Assembly (NCBI GenBank): GCA_904419105.1
Contig: CAJFQR010000008.1
Location: forward strand, 1 to 26,855
DNA from: Candidatus Avimicrobium faecavium
GTDB taxonomy: Bacteria > Bacillota > Clostridia > Oscillospirales > Ruminococcaceae
DNA: 26,855 nt
Direction: 5' to 3'
Positions 1 through 7,305 of the stretch are shown in pieces (the stretch's first letter is position 1; the number at the start of each line of letters is the position of its first letter). The notes beneath the pieces were generated by a model. The model was not told the DNA's origin and ran no database searches. It saw only the letters and a program-made list of their open reading frames with translations. The position numbers and the translations under genes were made by a program.

Positions 1-75
1 CCCCTCCTCGGCGCCGGAGACCCCGGTGGCCCGGGACAGCCGCAGCAGCAGCTCCCGGGTTTCGGTTCGTTCCAT
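1..75 (-). CDS. N-terminus of a probable M42-type aminopeptidase (cut by window edge)
   Basis: Only the first 25 codons are inside the window. They read from an ATG at 75 and continue past base 1 without a stop. The peptide starts MERTETRELLLRLSRATGVS and goes on GAEEG. A leader of this kind (short helix, then a G-x-S-G-x-E-E turn) is typical of the M42 glutamyl aminopeptidase/endoglucanase family, and also occurs in some M20 peptidases. A strong AGGAGG lies about 7 bases upstream of the ATG. The gene is 70 bases downstream of murD on the same strand, so cotranscription is possible, although a stable hairpin lies in the gap. The start and strand are well supported. The family is a guess from 25 residues. 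Confidence 0.6.
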   Translation of the reverse strand, partial: MERTETRELLLRLSRATGVSGAEEG

Positions 76-91
76 TGGTTTCCCTCCTGTC

Positions 92-111
92 CCCGTCCGG
101 CTGCGGACGGG
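92..111 (-). other. hairpin between murD and the next gene
   Basis: There is a perfect 8-bp stem, CCCGTCCG (92-99) and CGGACGGG (104-111), with a 4-base loop. On the minus strand it sits just ahead of the ribosome binding site of the downstream peptidase gene and has no following T run, so it is more likely a leader or 3'-end stabilising structure than a terminator there. Read on the plus strand it is followed by TGTGTTTTT, which looks like a terminator, but no plus-strand gene precedes it in this window. Confidence 0.4.
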
Positions 112-145
112 TGTGTTTTTGCAGAATTACAATCTGTATTTCCGG

Positions 146-1537
146 TCACTTCAGGTCCCGGACCAGCTCCTTGTAGTGGCGGCCCCTGGCCTCGAAGTTC
201 GGGTAGCTGTCAAAGCTGGCGCAGGCCGGCGACAGGGTGACGATGTCCCCGCTCTTCGCCTCCCGCCGGGCCAGGGCCACCGCCTCCGGCAGGTCCGCCG
301 CCCGGAGGATCGTAAGGCCGCTTGCGGCGTAGGCCGGGCAGGCGGTCACCGCCGCCTCGATCTTGTCCGCGGTGGCGCCGGTGAGGATCAGCGTCTTGAC
401 ATGCCGGCACACCGGCTCGGCCAGCGGCTCGAAGGGGATCTTCTTGTCGTAGCCGCCGGCGAGGACGATGAGCTTCTGATCAAAGCTCTCCAGCCCGGCG
501 ATCATACGGGTCGGATTGGTGGCGATGGAGTCGTTGTACCATTTGACCCCGTCCAGCTCCCGGACAAACTCGATGCGGTGCTCCACCCCGGCAAACTCCC
601 GGGCGGTGGCGGCCATCACCGCCGGGTCCACCGCCCCCCAGAGGGCGGCGATGACGCCGAGGTAGTTTTCCACATTGTGCATACCCGGGATGCGGATGCT
701 CTCCATCGGGAACACCGGCACCACCCCGTCCGGACCGGCATGGCAGAGCCAGCCGTCCTCCGAGAGGAAGGCCCCCCGCTCCACCGGCTCCCGCCGGGAG
801 AACCAGCACAGCTCCCCGCGGACGTCCTCCGCCATCTGGCGGGTGACGGCGTTGTCCCGGTTCAGCACCGCCCGGCCAAAGGCGCCCTGGTGCAGCAGGA
901 TGTTGCGCTTGGCGTCCACATACTCCTGCATATCCTTGTGGATATCCAGGTGGTTGGGCGCCACATTGGTGACCAGCGCCGTGTCCGGGCTCTGCCGCAT
1001 CGAGATCAGCTGGAAGCTGGAGAGCTCCACCACCGCCACATCGTTGGGAGAGATGCGGCCGATGACCGGCAGCAGCGGGGCGCCGATGTTCCCCCCGAGG
1101 TGGACGGTGCGGCCGCTGCGGCGGAGCATCTCGGCGATGAGGGTGGTGCTGGTGGTCTTGCCGTCCGAGCCGGTGACGGCGTAAACCGGGCAGGGACACA
1201 GCGCGAAGAAGAGCTCCATCTCGCTGGTGACCGCCGTCCCCCGGGCACGGGCGGCGTCCAGCTCGGGGGTATGGTACTTCATCCCCGGGGTGCGGAAGAG
1301 CACCTCCTCGGTGATGTCCGCCAGGTAGTCCGGCCCGCAGACAAGCCGCACCCCGAGCCGCTCAAGCTCCTCCCCAAAGGCGCCGAGGGCCTCCCTTGGC
1401 CGTTTGTCCCGGACGGTGAGCCGGGCCCCGGCGGCGGCATACTGGCGGATCAGCTCCCGGTGGCTGACCCCGACCCCGACAAAGCCGATGGACGAATGGG
1501 CGATCATATAGTGGTACTGTTCCAGACTGGCACGCAT
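146..1537 (-). CDS. murD: UDP-N-acetylmuramoylalanine--D-glutamate ligase (MurD)
   Basis: MurD is the cytoplasmic ATP-dependent ligase that adds D-glutamate to UDP-MurNAc-L-Ala in peptidoglycan precursor synthesis. The 463-residue product has the normal family length. Visible motifs are the N-terminal nucleotide-type fold (GFVGVGVSH, about 18-26), the ATP-binding loop GSDGKTT (123-129), NHLDIH (195-200), the lysine in DAKRN (K210) at the position that is carbamylated in the family, and the C-terminal LSPACASFDSYPNFEARG block. An upstream in-frame ATG would add 38 residues. I chose the ATG at 1537 because it has AAGGGAG at good spacing and starts downstream of a promoter located inside the longer version. 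The gene stands alone rather than in a dcw cell-wall cluster, but is otherwise ordinary. Confidence 0.96.
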   Translation of the reverse strand: MRASLEQYHYMIAHSSIGFVGVGVSHRELIRQYAAAGARLTVRDKRPREALGAFGEELERLGVRLVCGPDYLADITEEVLFRTPGMKYHTPELDAARARGTAVTSEMELFFALCPCPVYAVTGSDGKTTSTTLIAEMLRRSGRTVHLGGNIGAPLLPVIGRISPNDVAVVELSSFQLISMRQSPDTALVTNVAPNHLDIHKDMQEYVDAKRNILLHQGAFGRAVLNRDNAVTRQMAEDVRGELCWFSRREPVERGAFLSEDGWLCHAGPDGVVPVFPMESIRIPGMHNVENYLGVIAALWGAVDPAVMAATAREFAGVEHRIEFVRELDGVKWYNDSIATNPTRMIAGLESFDQKLIVLAGGYDKKIPFEPLAEPVCRHVKTLILTGATADKIEAAVTACPAYAASGLTILRAADLPEAVALARREAKSGDIVTLSPACASFDSYPNFEARGRHYKELVRDLK

Positions 1538-1564
1538 ATAGGCACACTCCCTTTCTATCCTCTT

Positions 1565-1593
1565 ATTATACCCGGATAGGCGGGCGGTATCAA
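1565..1593 (-). promoter_or_regulatory. sigma-A promoter of murD
   Basis: On the minus strand TTGATA (1588-1593) and TATAAT (1565-1570) are separated by exactly 17 bases, about 27 bases ahead of the murD start. It is divergent from the marR promoter. The match to the housekeeping consensus is close. Confidence 0.8.
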
Positions 1594-1662
1594 GTAAAAG
1601 CCCGGCTCCCCTCCGGCAAAAACACACCCCCTGCCTGCACCGGCCCCGCACAGAGCCGGGGG

Positions 1663-1717
1663 TTGACTTTGGTGCGAAATCGCACTATAATAGCATCGGA
1701 CGGTGCGAAATCGCACC
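1663..1717 (+). promoter_or_regulatory. marR promoter with two identical operator palindromes
   Basis: TTGACT (1663-1668) and TATAAT (1686-1691) are 17 bases apart. The inverted repeat GTGCGA-AA-TCGCAC occurs at 1672-1685, filling the spacer, and again identically at 1703-1716, just after the expected transcription start. The two centres are 31 bases apart, about three helical turns, so two dimers could bind the same DNA face. The position strongly suggests autorepression by the MarR protein encoded directly downstream. That link is inferred from location. Confidence 0.85.
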
Positions 1718-1744
1718 AAACTTTCCGCCACTGGGGGACCCGTA

Positions 1745-2251
1745 TTGGACTACAAAGAAGAACAGCGGCTGCTGCGGCAGCTTTTCATCGCCATCAACCG
1801 GGTGGATGGCGCCTATTATCTGATGGCCCGGGCGCTGGGCCTCAACGAAAACAAGCTGGCGGTGCTCTACGCCCTGTCGGACGGGGAGGCCCACACCCAG
1901 AAGCAGGTGGGGGAGCAGTGGCTCATTCCCAAAACCACCGTCCACTCGGTGGTGCAGGCGCTGGAGCGGGACGGCCTGGCGGAGGTGGTCCGGGAGGGCC
2001 GCACCCGGGAAAAGATCCTGCGCCTGACCCCGGAGGGGGAGCGATACACCCAGGCGCTGCTCGGGCAGCTGCTGGCGGCGGAGCACCGGGCCATTGCCGC
2101 CGGGATTGCGGAATACGGCGCCGGGTTTGTCGAGGGGTTCCTCGGCTTTTCCGACCGGCTCACCCGGGAGCTGGATGCGGCCATCCGGGACATCGGCAAA
2201 CAGAAAGCGGCCCCGCCCGGGGGGCCGGAACACACAGAGAACCGACAGTGA
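1745..2251 (+). CDS. MarR-family transcriptional regulator
   Basis: This is a 168-residue winged-helix repressor. The core is visible: an N-terminal dimerisation helix (YKEEQRLLRQLFIAINR), the recognition helix region (IPKTTVHSVVQALERDGL, about 60-77) and the wing with REGRTREKILRLTPEGE. A GTG at 1703 would extend the protein, but that codon lies inside the second operator and only a few bases from the expected transcription start. The TTG at 1745, preceded by GGGGGA, is therefore the preferred start. The stop is 7 bases before the ATG of the MATE exporter, so the two form an operon. The likely role is repression of its own operon, relieved by a small hydrophobic ligand as in other MarR-MATE pairs. 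The ligand is unknown. Confidence 0.9.
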   Translation: MDYKEEQRLLRQLFIAINRVDGAYYLMARALGLNENKLAVLYALSDGEAHTQKQVGEQWLIPKTTVHSVVQALERDGLAEVVREGRTREKILRLTPEGERYTQALLGQLLAAEHRAIAAGIAEYGAGFVEGFLGFSDRLTRELDAAIRDIGKQKAAPPGGPEHTENRQ

Positions 2252-2258
2252 GGAGTCT

Positions 2259-3632
2259 ATGGATCAGAGAAGATTCTTTCTCACGACTGCGCCGGGCCGT
2301 CTCTTTGCGGCGGCGGCAGTCCCGGGCATGGTCAGCATGCTGGCCTCTGCCCTCTATCAGCTTGCGGACGGCGTCCTGGTCGGGCGCATCCTCGGGGATA
2401 CCCCGTTTGCGGCGCTCAACCTGGCGATGCCCTTTGTCATCATCAACTTTGCCATCAGCGATATGATCGGCGTCGGCAGCTCGGTGCCGATCTCCATCGC
2501 CCTGGGCCACGGCGACGATGACGCCGCCAACGAATACTTCACCGCCTCCTGCCTGAGCATCTTTATCAGCGGGACGGCCACCGGTGCGCTGCTGTTCCTG
2601 GCGGCGCCGGCGCTGATCGGCCTGATGGGGGCCGAGGGCATCTTTGCCGAATACGCGGTGCAGTACCTGCGGGTATACGCGCTCTGCTCGCCGCTGACCA
2701 CCATCGTCTACGCCACCGACAACTACCTGCGCATCTGCGGCAAGATCAAGAGCAGCATGGCGCTGAACATCTTCATGTCGGGGCTGAGCGCCTTTCTGGA
2801 ATTCCTGTTCCTGTTCGTCTTTGGCTGGGGCATCTGGGCGGCGGCGCTGGGCACCTGCCTGGGCATGATGGCGGCGGCGGTGATCGCGCTGACGCCCTTT
2901 GCCCTGGGGAAGATGAAGCTGCGCTTCTGCCGGCCGAAGGTGACGCCGGAGATGATCGGCCGGATCATCCGCAGCGGCCTGCCCACCTTTCTGAACAACA
3001 TCGCCGGGCGCATCACCTCCATCGTGATGAATATGATGCTGGTGCGCCTGGGCGGCGAGACGGCGGTATCGGTCTACGGGATCCTGATGTATGCCGACGG
3101 CCTGATCCTGCCGCTGCTGTACGGCATGTGCGACGCGCTGCAGCCGGCGGTGGGGTACAACTGGGGCGCCGGCCGGCCGAGCCGGGTGCGCGCCATCGAA
3201 AAATACTGCTTCGGGGCGAGCGGGGCGATCTCGCTGGTATCCGGGACGGTGCTGTTCCTCTTCCCGGAGGCGGTGGCGCTGGTGTTTATGACCGGGGAGG
3301 ACCCGGCGTATCTGGCGATGGCCGTCACCGCGCTGAAGCTGTTCAGCGTGACCTACCTGACCCGGTGGATCTCGCTGGCCTGCCAGAGCCTGCTGCAGGC
3401 CATTGAAAAGAGCCTGGCGGCGGCGTGCATCTCGGTGGCGATGGCGCTCCTCTTCCCGATGGCGCTGCTGGCGGTATTGAACCCGCTGGGGCTCACCGGC
3501 ATCTGGCTCAACTTCCCCGGCACCTCGCTGCTGGGCGCGGTGCTGGCCGTGATCCTGCTGCGGCGGCAGTGGCCGGCGCTTGCCGCCCCGGACCGCCCGG
3601 TCTGGACGGACGAACAGCTCACCGGGCTGTGA
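2259..3632 (+). CDS. MATE-family multidrug/organic cation exporter
   Basis: The 457-residue polytopic membrane protein has the two six-helix halves of MATE transporters. The first half begins around residues 12-40 (AAAAVPGMVSMLASALYQLADGVLVGR, shown here in part), and the second carries the family pattern PTFLNNIAGRITSIVMNMML. The motif ALYQLADGVLVGR near the N-terminus and the AVGYNWGAGR segment in the second half are typical of the MepA/NorM group. The ATG at 2259 follows AGGAG at the end of marR. The transporter probably exports cationic or aromatic compounds using an ion gradient. The substrate cannot be read from sequence, but the cotranscribed MarR suggests inducible efflux. A strong terminator follows. 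Confidence 0.93.
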   Translation: MDQRRFFLTTAPGRLFAAAAVPGMVSMLASALYQLADGVLVGRILGDTPFAALNLAMPFVIINFAISDMIGVGSSVPISIALGHGDDDAANEYFTASCLSIFISGTATGALLFLAAPALIGLMGAEGIFAEYAVQYLRVYALCSPLTTIVYATDNYLRICGKIKSSMALNIFMSGLSAFLEFLFLFVFGWGIWAAALGTCLGMMAAAVIALTPFALGKMKLRFCRPKVTPEMIGRIIRSGLPTFLNNIAGRITSIVMNMMLVRLGGETAVSVYGILMYADGLILPLLYGMCDALQPAVGYNWGAGRPSRVRAIEKYCFGASGAISLVSGTVLFLFPEAVALVFMTGEDPAYLAMAVTALKLFSVTYLTRWISLACQSLLQAIEKSLAAACISVAMALLFPMALLAVLNPLGLTGIWLNFPGTSLLGAVLAVILLRRQWPALAAPDRPVWTDEQLTGL

Positions 3633-3724
3633 TGCGGCGCCGGGCGAAGGGTTTTGCACACTCCCGGCCAAAAACGGCGGCTCTCTCTGCCAAAGGGCCT
3701 TCTCCCTGTCCGCTCCATAGAAAA

Positions 3725-3756
3725 CACCCCCGGGATACCCCGGGGGTGCTTTGTTG
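3725..3756 (+). terminator. intrinsic terminator of the marR-MATE operon
   Basis: CACCCCCGGG (3725-3734) pairs with CCCGGGGGTG (3739-3748), followed by CTTTGTTGTTCT. The core of 20 bases is identical to the terminator at 19592-19611. Confidence 0.85.
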
Positions 3757-3798
3757 TTCTGAGGGCGGGCCGGGCGTCCTCCGTCTTTTTCCGCCTTT

Positions 3799-5238
3799 TT
3801 AATAGGTGTCCAGCGGCGGGGCCACCTCGTCCGGCAGCGGGCAGGTGTACCGGCCGCCGTTGCGGGCCAGCACCTCCGCCCTGGCCTCGGCGATGATGTC
3901 CGGCCGGTGCATCGTCCGGATCGCCGACAGCGCCATCACCTCCGCCGCGGTGAGCAGCCCCTTGTGGGCCAGCGGGCTGCAGGACTGGGCCACCATCTGC
4001 CAGGAATGTCCCACATTCCCGAGGCAGGCGGTGGCGACGAGGATGTTCAGCGTCGGGCAGGCGGCGCCCACATCGCCCACGTCGGTGCTGCCCGCCTGCA
4101 GGCGGATGTTCGCCGGGTCGAACCGGTGGGTCTCGGTGTCCAGCGGGCGCTCGAGGACCGCCTCATACCGGGGGCCGTAGGTGGCCTTCAGGTCGGCCTG
4201 AATGGCCGCCAGCGTCTCCGGGTCGTAGGAGCCCAGGAAGGCCCGGGCCAGCGCAAAGTCCTCCTCGTCCCATTTGGGCGCGCCGACCTCGGCCAGGGCC
4301 TCGTCGGCGATTTTGGCCAGCGCCTTGTTCGGCACATACTCGGTAAAGGCCATGGCGAGCTCACAGCTCATCTCGGTGCCGGTCATCAGCGCGGCGCCCT
4401 TTGCCACATCCACCACCCGGTCGAACAGCGGCCGCAGCTGGCTGACAAACGGGCTGCGCACCTCATACCGGACGGTGGCCCGATCCTGCACCACATTCGG
4501 GGCGGTGCCGCCGGCGTCGATGTAGGCGTAGTGGATCCGGGCCTCGGGGATCACATGCTCCCGCAGGTAGTTGCAGCCGACGCTCATCAGTTCGACGGCG
4601 TCCAGCGCGCTGCGCCCGAGATGCGGGGAGGCCGCCGCGTGGCTGGTGCGCCCTTTGAAGCGGAAGTTCGCCCCCATAATGGCGTTGGACTGGACCGCCT
4701 CGACGGCGTTCACCGTGGAGGGGTGCCAGGTGTAGACGAAGTCCACATCGTCAAACAGCCCCGCCCGGGCCATGAACTGCTTGCTGCCGGCGCCCTCCTC
4801 GGCAGGGCAGCCGAAGTAGATGATGGTGCCGTCCTCACCGGAGGCGTCCAGGTAGTCCTTGATGGCGAAAGCCGCCGCCAGCGCGCCGGTGCCCAGCGCA
4901 CAGTGGCCGCAGCCGTGGCCGGGGGCGCCCTCCTGCACCGGGATCTTCTCCGGGGTGGCGGCCTGCTGGCTCAGGGAGGACAGGGCGTCAAACTCCCCGA
5001 GCACCCCCATCACCGGCTTGCCGCTGCCCTTGACATAGGTGCCGGTGAAGCAGGTCGGGATCCCGGCCAGGCCGGTCTGCACCGTAAAGCCGTTCTCCTC
5101 CAGCAGCTTTTCCAGCAGGGCGGCGGACTTTGTCTCGTGGAAGGCCAGCTCGGCATAGCCCCAGATGGCATCGTTGGCGTCCAGGATGGCGCCGGCGTAC
5201 CTGGCCACCGCCTGCCGGACAAATTCAAGGTCGGTCAT
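3799..5238 (-). CDS. M20 family amidohydrolase, AbgB-like (p-aminobenzoyl-glutamate hydrolase subunit type)
   Basis: The 479-residue zinc-dependent amidohydrolase matches the M20 peptidase fold and the length of the AbgB type. Metal-site motifs are GEFDAL (81-86), GHGCGHC (107-113), the catalytic glutamate pair PAEEG (145-149) and H172 in the WH segment. The dimerisation domain segment follows, with FKGRTSHAAASPHLGRSALD. AbgB-type enzymes cleave the amide bond of acylated amino acids or aminobenzoyl-glutamate, and some need an AbgA partner. No AbgA is adjacent. AAGGAG precedes the ATG. The gene lies downstream of an amino-acid ABC permease on the same strand but has its own promoter. The exact substrate is unknown. 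Confidence 0.88.
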   Translation of the reverse strand: MTDLEFVRQAVARYAGAILDANDAIWGYAELAFHETKSAALLEKLLEENGFTVQTGLAGIPTCFTGTYVKGSGKPVMGVLGEFDALSSLSQQAATPEKIPVQEGAPGHGCGHCALGTGALAAAFAIKDYLDASGEDGTIIYFGCPAEEGAGSKQFMARAGLFDDVDFVYTWHPSTVNAVEAVQSNAIMGANFRFKGRTSHAAASPHLGRSALDAVELMSVGCNYLREHVIPEARIHYAYIDAGGTAPNVVQDRATVRYEVRSPFVSQLRPLFDRVVDVAKGAALMTGTEMSCELAMAFTEYVPNKALAKIADEALAEVGAPKWDEEDFALARAFLGSYDPETLAAIQADLKATYGPRYEAVLERPLDTETHRFDPANIRLQAGSTDVGDVGAACPTLNILVATACLGNVGHSWQMVAQSCSPLAHKGLLTAAEVMALSAIRTMHRPDIIAEARAEVLARNGGRYTCPLPDEVAPPLDTY

Positions 5239-5273
5239 TGGGATCAGCTCCTTTTTTTCTTTTTTCTATTCCT

Positions 5274-5302
5274 ATCATAGTACAGAGAAAGCCGCCGTTC
5301 AA
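5274..5302 (-). promoter_or_regulatory. promoter of the AbgB-like gene
   Basis: On the minus strand TTGAAC (5297-5302) and TATGAT (5274-5279) are 17 bases apart, about 36 bases ahead of the start codon. This allows the hydrolase to be transcribed separately from the upstream ABC genes. Confidence 0.65.
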
Positions 5303-5307
5303 GCGGC

Positions 5308-5340
5308 AAAAAGGGGAAGGGCCGGGGCTCTTTCCCTTTT
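5308..5340 (-). terminator. possible imperfect terminator after the ABC permease gene
   Basis: On the minus strand AAAAGGGAAAGAGCC pairs imperfectly with GGCCCTTCCCC and is followed by TTTTTG. The stem has at least one bulge, so termination may be partial. Confidence 0.4.
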
Positions 5341-5349
5341 GTTTTTCTG

Positions 5350-6033
5350 TCAGCCTGCGTTGGACACGGCCAGGCGGTGCTCCAGCACCCCCACCAGCCA
5401 GCCGAACACGGTGGTCACCGCCAGGTAGATCAGCCCGGAGATGAGCAGCGGCTCGATGGCCAGAAAGCTGGCGGTGCTCACCGTCCGGTAGGAGGTGGTG
5501 AGCTCGCTGACGAAGAACACCGACGCCAGCGACGCCTGCTTGATCATATTGACAAACTCATTGCCCAGCGCCGGCAGGATGTTCTTGATGGCCTGGGGCA
5601 GGATGATGAACCGGTAGGTCTGCACCCTGCTCAGCCCCAGGCACTGGGCGGCCTCGGTCTGGCCGGGGTCGATGGCCTGCACCCCCGCCCGGATGATCTC
5701 CGAGACGAAGGCCCCGGCGCTGATAATCAGCGCCACGACAACGCTCTCGGTCTCGTCGATCTCCAGCGGCAGCAGCTCGGGCAGCAGCAGCCAGAAGAAG
5801 TAGAGCTGCAGCAGCACCGGCGTGCCCCGGATGATCCACACATAGAACCGGGCCAGGGCCTGGCCGGGCCGGAAGCCGGAGAGGCGGCAGATGGCGGTGA
5901 CGGTGCCCAGCACGGTGCCAAACAGCACGGTGATGGCCGCCAGCCCCAGCGTGCCCAGCAGCCCCTGGAAGTAGACGCCGCTGTACTGGCTCCACAGCCG
6001 GGCCACATTGGCCGCGATGGTGGAAAATGACAT
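5350..6033 (-). CDS. polar amino-acid ABC transporter permease (HisM/GlnP type)
   Basis: The 227-residue inner-membrane permease has about five hydrophobic segments. It carries the cytoplasmic EAA loop of this family (EAAQCLGLSRVQTYRFIILPQ), which contacts the ATPase. The N-terminal half contains LARFYVWIIRGTPVLLQLYF, the hallmark of the His/Glu/Arg/Opine permease group. The ATG at 6033 is preceded by a G-rich GGAGG/GGGGGA ribosome binding site, and its start is 16 bases after the stop of the binding-protein gene, so the two are cotranscribed. A longer reading frame upstream overlaps the binding protein gene and was rejected. No ATP-binding subunit lies next to it, so the importer must use one encoded elsewhere. 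Confidence 0.92.
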   Translation of the reverse strand: MSFSTIAANVARLWSQYSGVYFQGLLGTLGLAAITVLFGTVLGTVTAICRLSGFRPGQALARFYVWIIRGTPVLLQLYFFWLLLPELLPLEIDETESVVVALIISAGAFVSEIIRAGVQAIDPGQTEAAQCLGLSRVQTYRFIILPQAIKNILPALGNEFVNMIKQASLASVFFVSELTTSYRTVSTASFLAIEPLLISGLIYLAVTTVFGWLVGVLEHRLAVSNAG

Positions 6034-6049
6034 GGTCCCCCGCCTCCGC

Positions 6050-6916
6050 TCAGTTGATGCCCATATCCCGGGCGTACTGGAGATACTCGTCGTACCAGCC
6101 GGCGTAGAGGCCCTGCTCGTTGACCTCGGCGATGATCCCATTCACCGCCTCCAGCAGCTCCGGCTCATTCAGCGGCAGGCCCACGCGGGTGCCGGCGTAC
6201 GCCGGGTCCTCGGTGAACTTGAAGTCCGGCACAATGCTCAGGCCGCAGCCGGGGTTGGCCTCGATGTAGAGCTGGGCGGTGCCGATGGCGGTGATGATGG
6301 CGTCGGCCTTGTCCTCCTGGACCATCAGGAAGCCGTCGGTGGTGGCGGAGACCAGCTTGGTCTCCCCGACCGCCGGCACCTGGGTGTTCAGCAGCAGCTC
6401 CTGCATCGAGCCGGACTGGACCACCACCGTCTTGTCCGCCAGGTCGTCGGCGGAGGTGATGGCGGCAAGGTCCTCGGTGCGCACCATCAAGCCGTAGCCG
6501 GAGTTCTCCCCGGTGTCAAAGTAGTACCCGTCGGACAGGGCCATCGCCTCGGCACGGGCCGGGGTGTAGGCCAGCGCCGAAATGGCCAGGTCGTACTTGC
6601 CGGAGGTGACCCCGGCCAGCACCGCCGAAAACTCAAGAGGAACGATATGACACTCTACGCCAAGGCTGTCGGCGATGTGGTGGGCGAGCTCGATGTCCGA
6701 GCCCACATACATCGCGTCGCCCGATTTGCTCGGGTCGATAAACTCATACGGGGAGAAGTAGGGCTCGGTGGCGACTTCGATGTAGCCGCGTTCCTGGATC
6801 TCCTCGAGGCGGTTGGCCGCACTGGACGGCTCCTCTGCGGAGCAGCCGGTCCCGGCCAGCGCCAGCGCCCCGGCGCAGCAGAGCGCCAGCAGGCGTTTGG
6901 TCAGCTTGGTGTTCAT
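6050..6916 (-). CDS. amino-acid ABC transporter substrate-binding lipoprotein
   Basis: The 288-residue periplasmic-binding-protein type 2 lipoprotein has a signal peptide with lipobox LAGTGC (lipid-modified C25), placing it on the outer face of the membrane. The family signature follows: RGYIEVATEPYFSPYEFID, then SDIELAHHIADSLGV, the GKYDLAISAL hinge region and, near the C-terminus, GLYAGWYDEYLQ. This is the SBP_bac_3 group, which binds polar amino acids or small derivatives. AGGAGG lies 8-10 bases ahead of the ATG. It is the first gene of a two-gene unit with the permease. The flanking M20 hydrolases suggest that the ligand may be an amino acid or amino-acid conjugate, which is inference only. 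Confidence 0.93.
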   Translation of the reverse strand: MNTKLTKRLLALCCAGALALAGTGCSAEEPSSAANRLEEIQERGYIEVATEPYFSPYEFIDPSKSGDAMYVGSDIELAHHIADSLGVECHIVPLEFSAVLAGVTSGKYDLAISALAYTPARAEAMALSDGYYFDTGENSGYGLMVRTEDLAAITSADDLADKTVVVQSGSMQELLLNTQVPAVGETKLVSATTDGFLMVQEDKADAIITAIGTAQLYIEANPGCGLSIVPDFKFTEDPAYAGTRVGLPLNEPELLEAVNGIIAEVNEQGLYAGWYDEYLQYARDMGIN

Positions 6917-6955
6917 AGATTCATTCCTCCTGATTGTCTGGGTTTTGTCCTGCGT

Positions 6956-7010
6956 ATGCTTTAGCGTAGTAGCATAGTAGCATTGTAAAGCATCTGCCGC
7001 CGGTTGTCAA
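6956..7010 (-). promoter_or_regulatory. promoter and possible operator of the ABC importer operon
   Basis: On the minus strand TTGACA (7005-7010) and TACAAT (6982-6987) are 17 bases apart, a near-consensus promoter. An 8-bp perfect inverted repeat, ATGCTTTA (6956-6963) and TAAAGCAT (6986-6993), overlaps the -10 box and the expected start. Between the arms are short direct repeats of AGTAGCAT. This arrangement is suited to repression, but the regulator is not in the window. Confidence 0.75.
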
Positions 7011-7210
7011 CACCTGCCGGGGCCGCCGGGGAAAGATTCTGCATCTGCGTGCAAGATGCCGGGGCGGTAGGGCGGAATTTTGGTGAGGATTTCGCCTTTG
7101 CTTTAACAGGTAAAAGTGGACACTTTGCGGTGTGAAAGCGCCGCCGTTTCGGTCAAAGCGCACAGTCCGCCGGCCGGCGAAAAAATACCGTACAAAATTT
7201 CTCCACTACC

Positions 7211-7239
7211 TTGCGTCAAAGTTGGGAAAGTGTTACAGT
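7211..7239 (+). promoter_or_regulatory. promoter of the M20D amidohydrolase gene
   Basis: TTGCGT (7211-7216) and TACAGT (7234-7239) are separated by 17 bases, giving a leader of about 60 bases before the ATG. Confidence 0.55.
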
Positions 7240-7305
7240 AGAAGCAAGAAGCGCCCTGCCCGCCGGCACCCCCGGCGGCGGCCGGGCCGGAAGGAGGAAA
7301 ACGAT

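Larger units (their letters stand above)
6917..7305. other. divergent intergenic region (about 390 bases without a gene)
   Basis: The region separates the leftward ABC operon from the rightward M20 gene and holds both promoters. No convincing reading frame or structured RNA was seen in it. The middle part (7020-7200) is unassigned. Confidence 0.6.

Noticed and set aside
26..1579. 517-codon open frame on the plus strand opposite murD
   Set aside because: It is the antisense shadow of a GC-rich gene. Its translation is rich in Arg, Gly, His and Pro without any domain, while the minus strand encodes a complete MurD.
2160..3671. 503-codon frame on the minus strand opposite the MATE gene
   Set aside because: Low-complexity R/H/Q/P-rich translation, with no ribosome binding site. 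The plus strand encodes a clear transporter.
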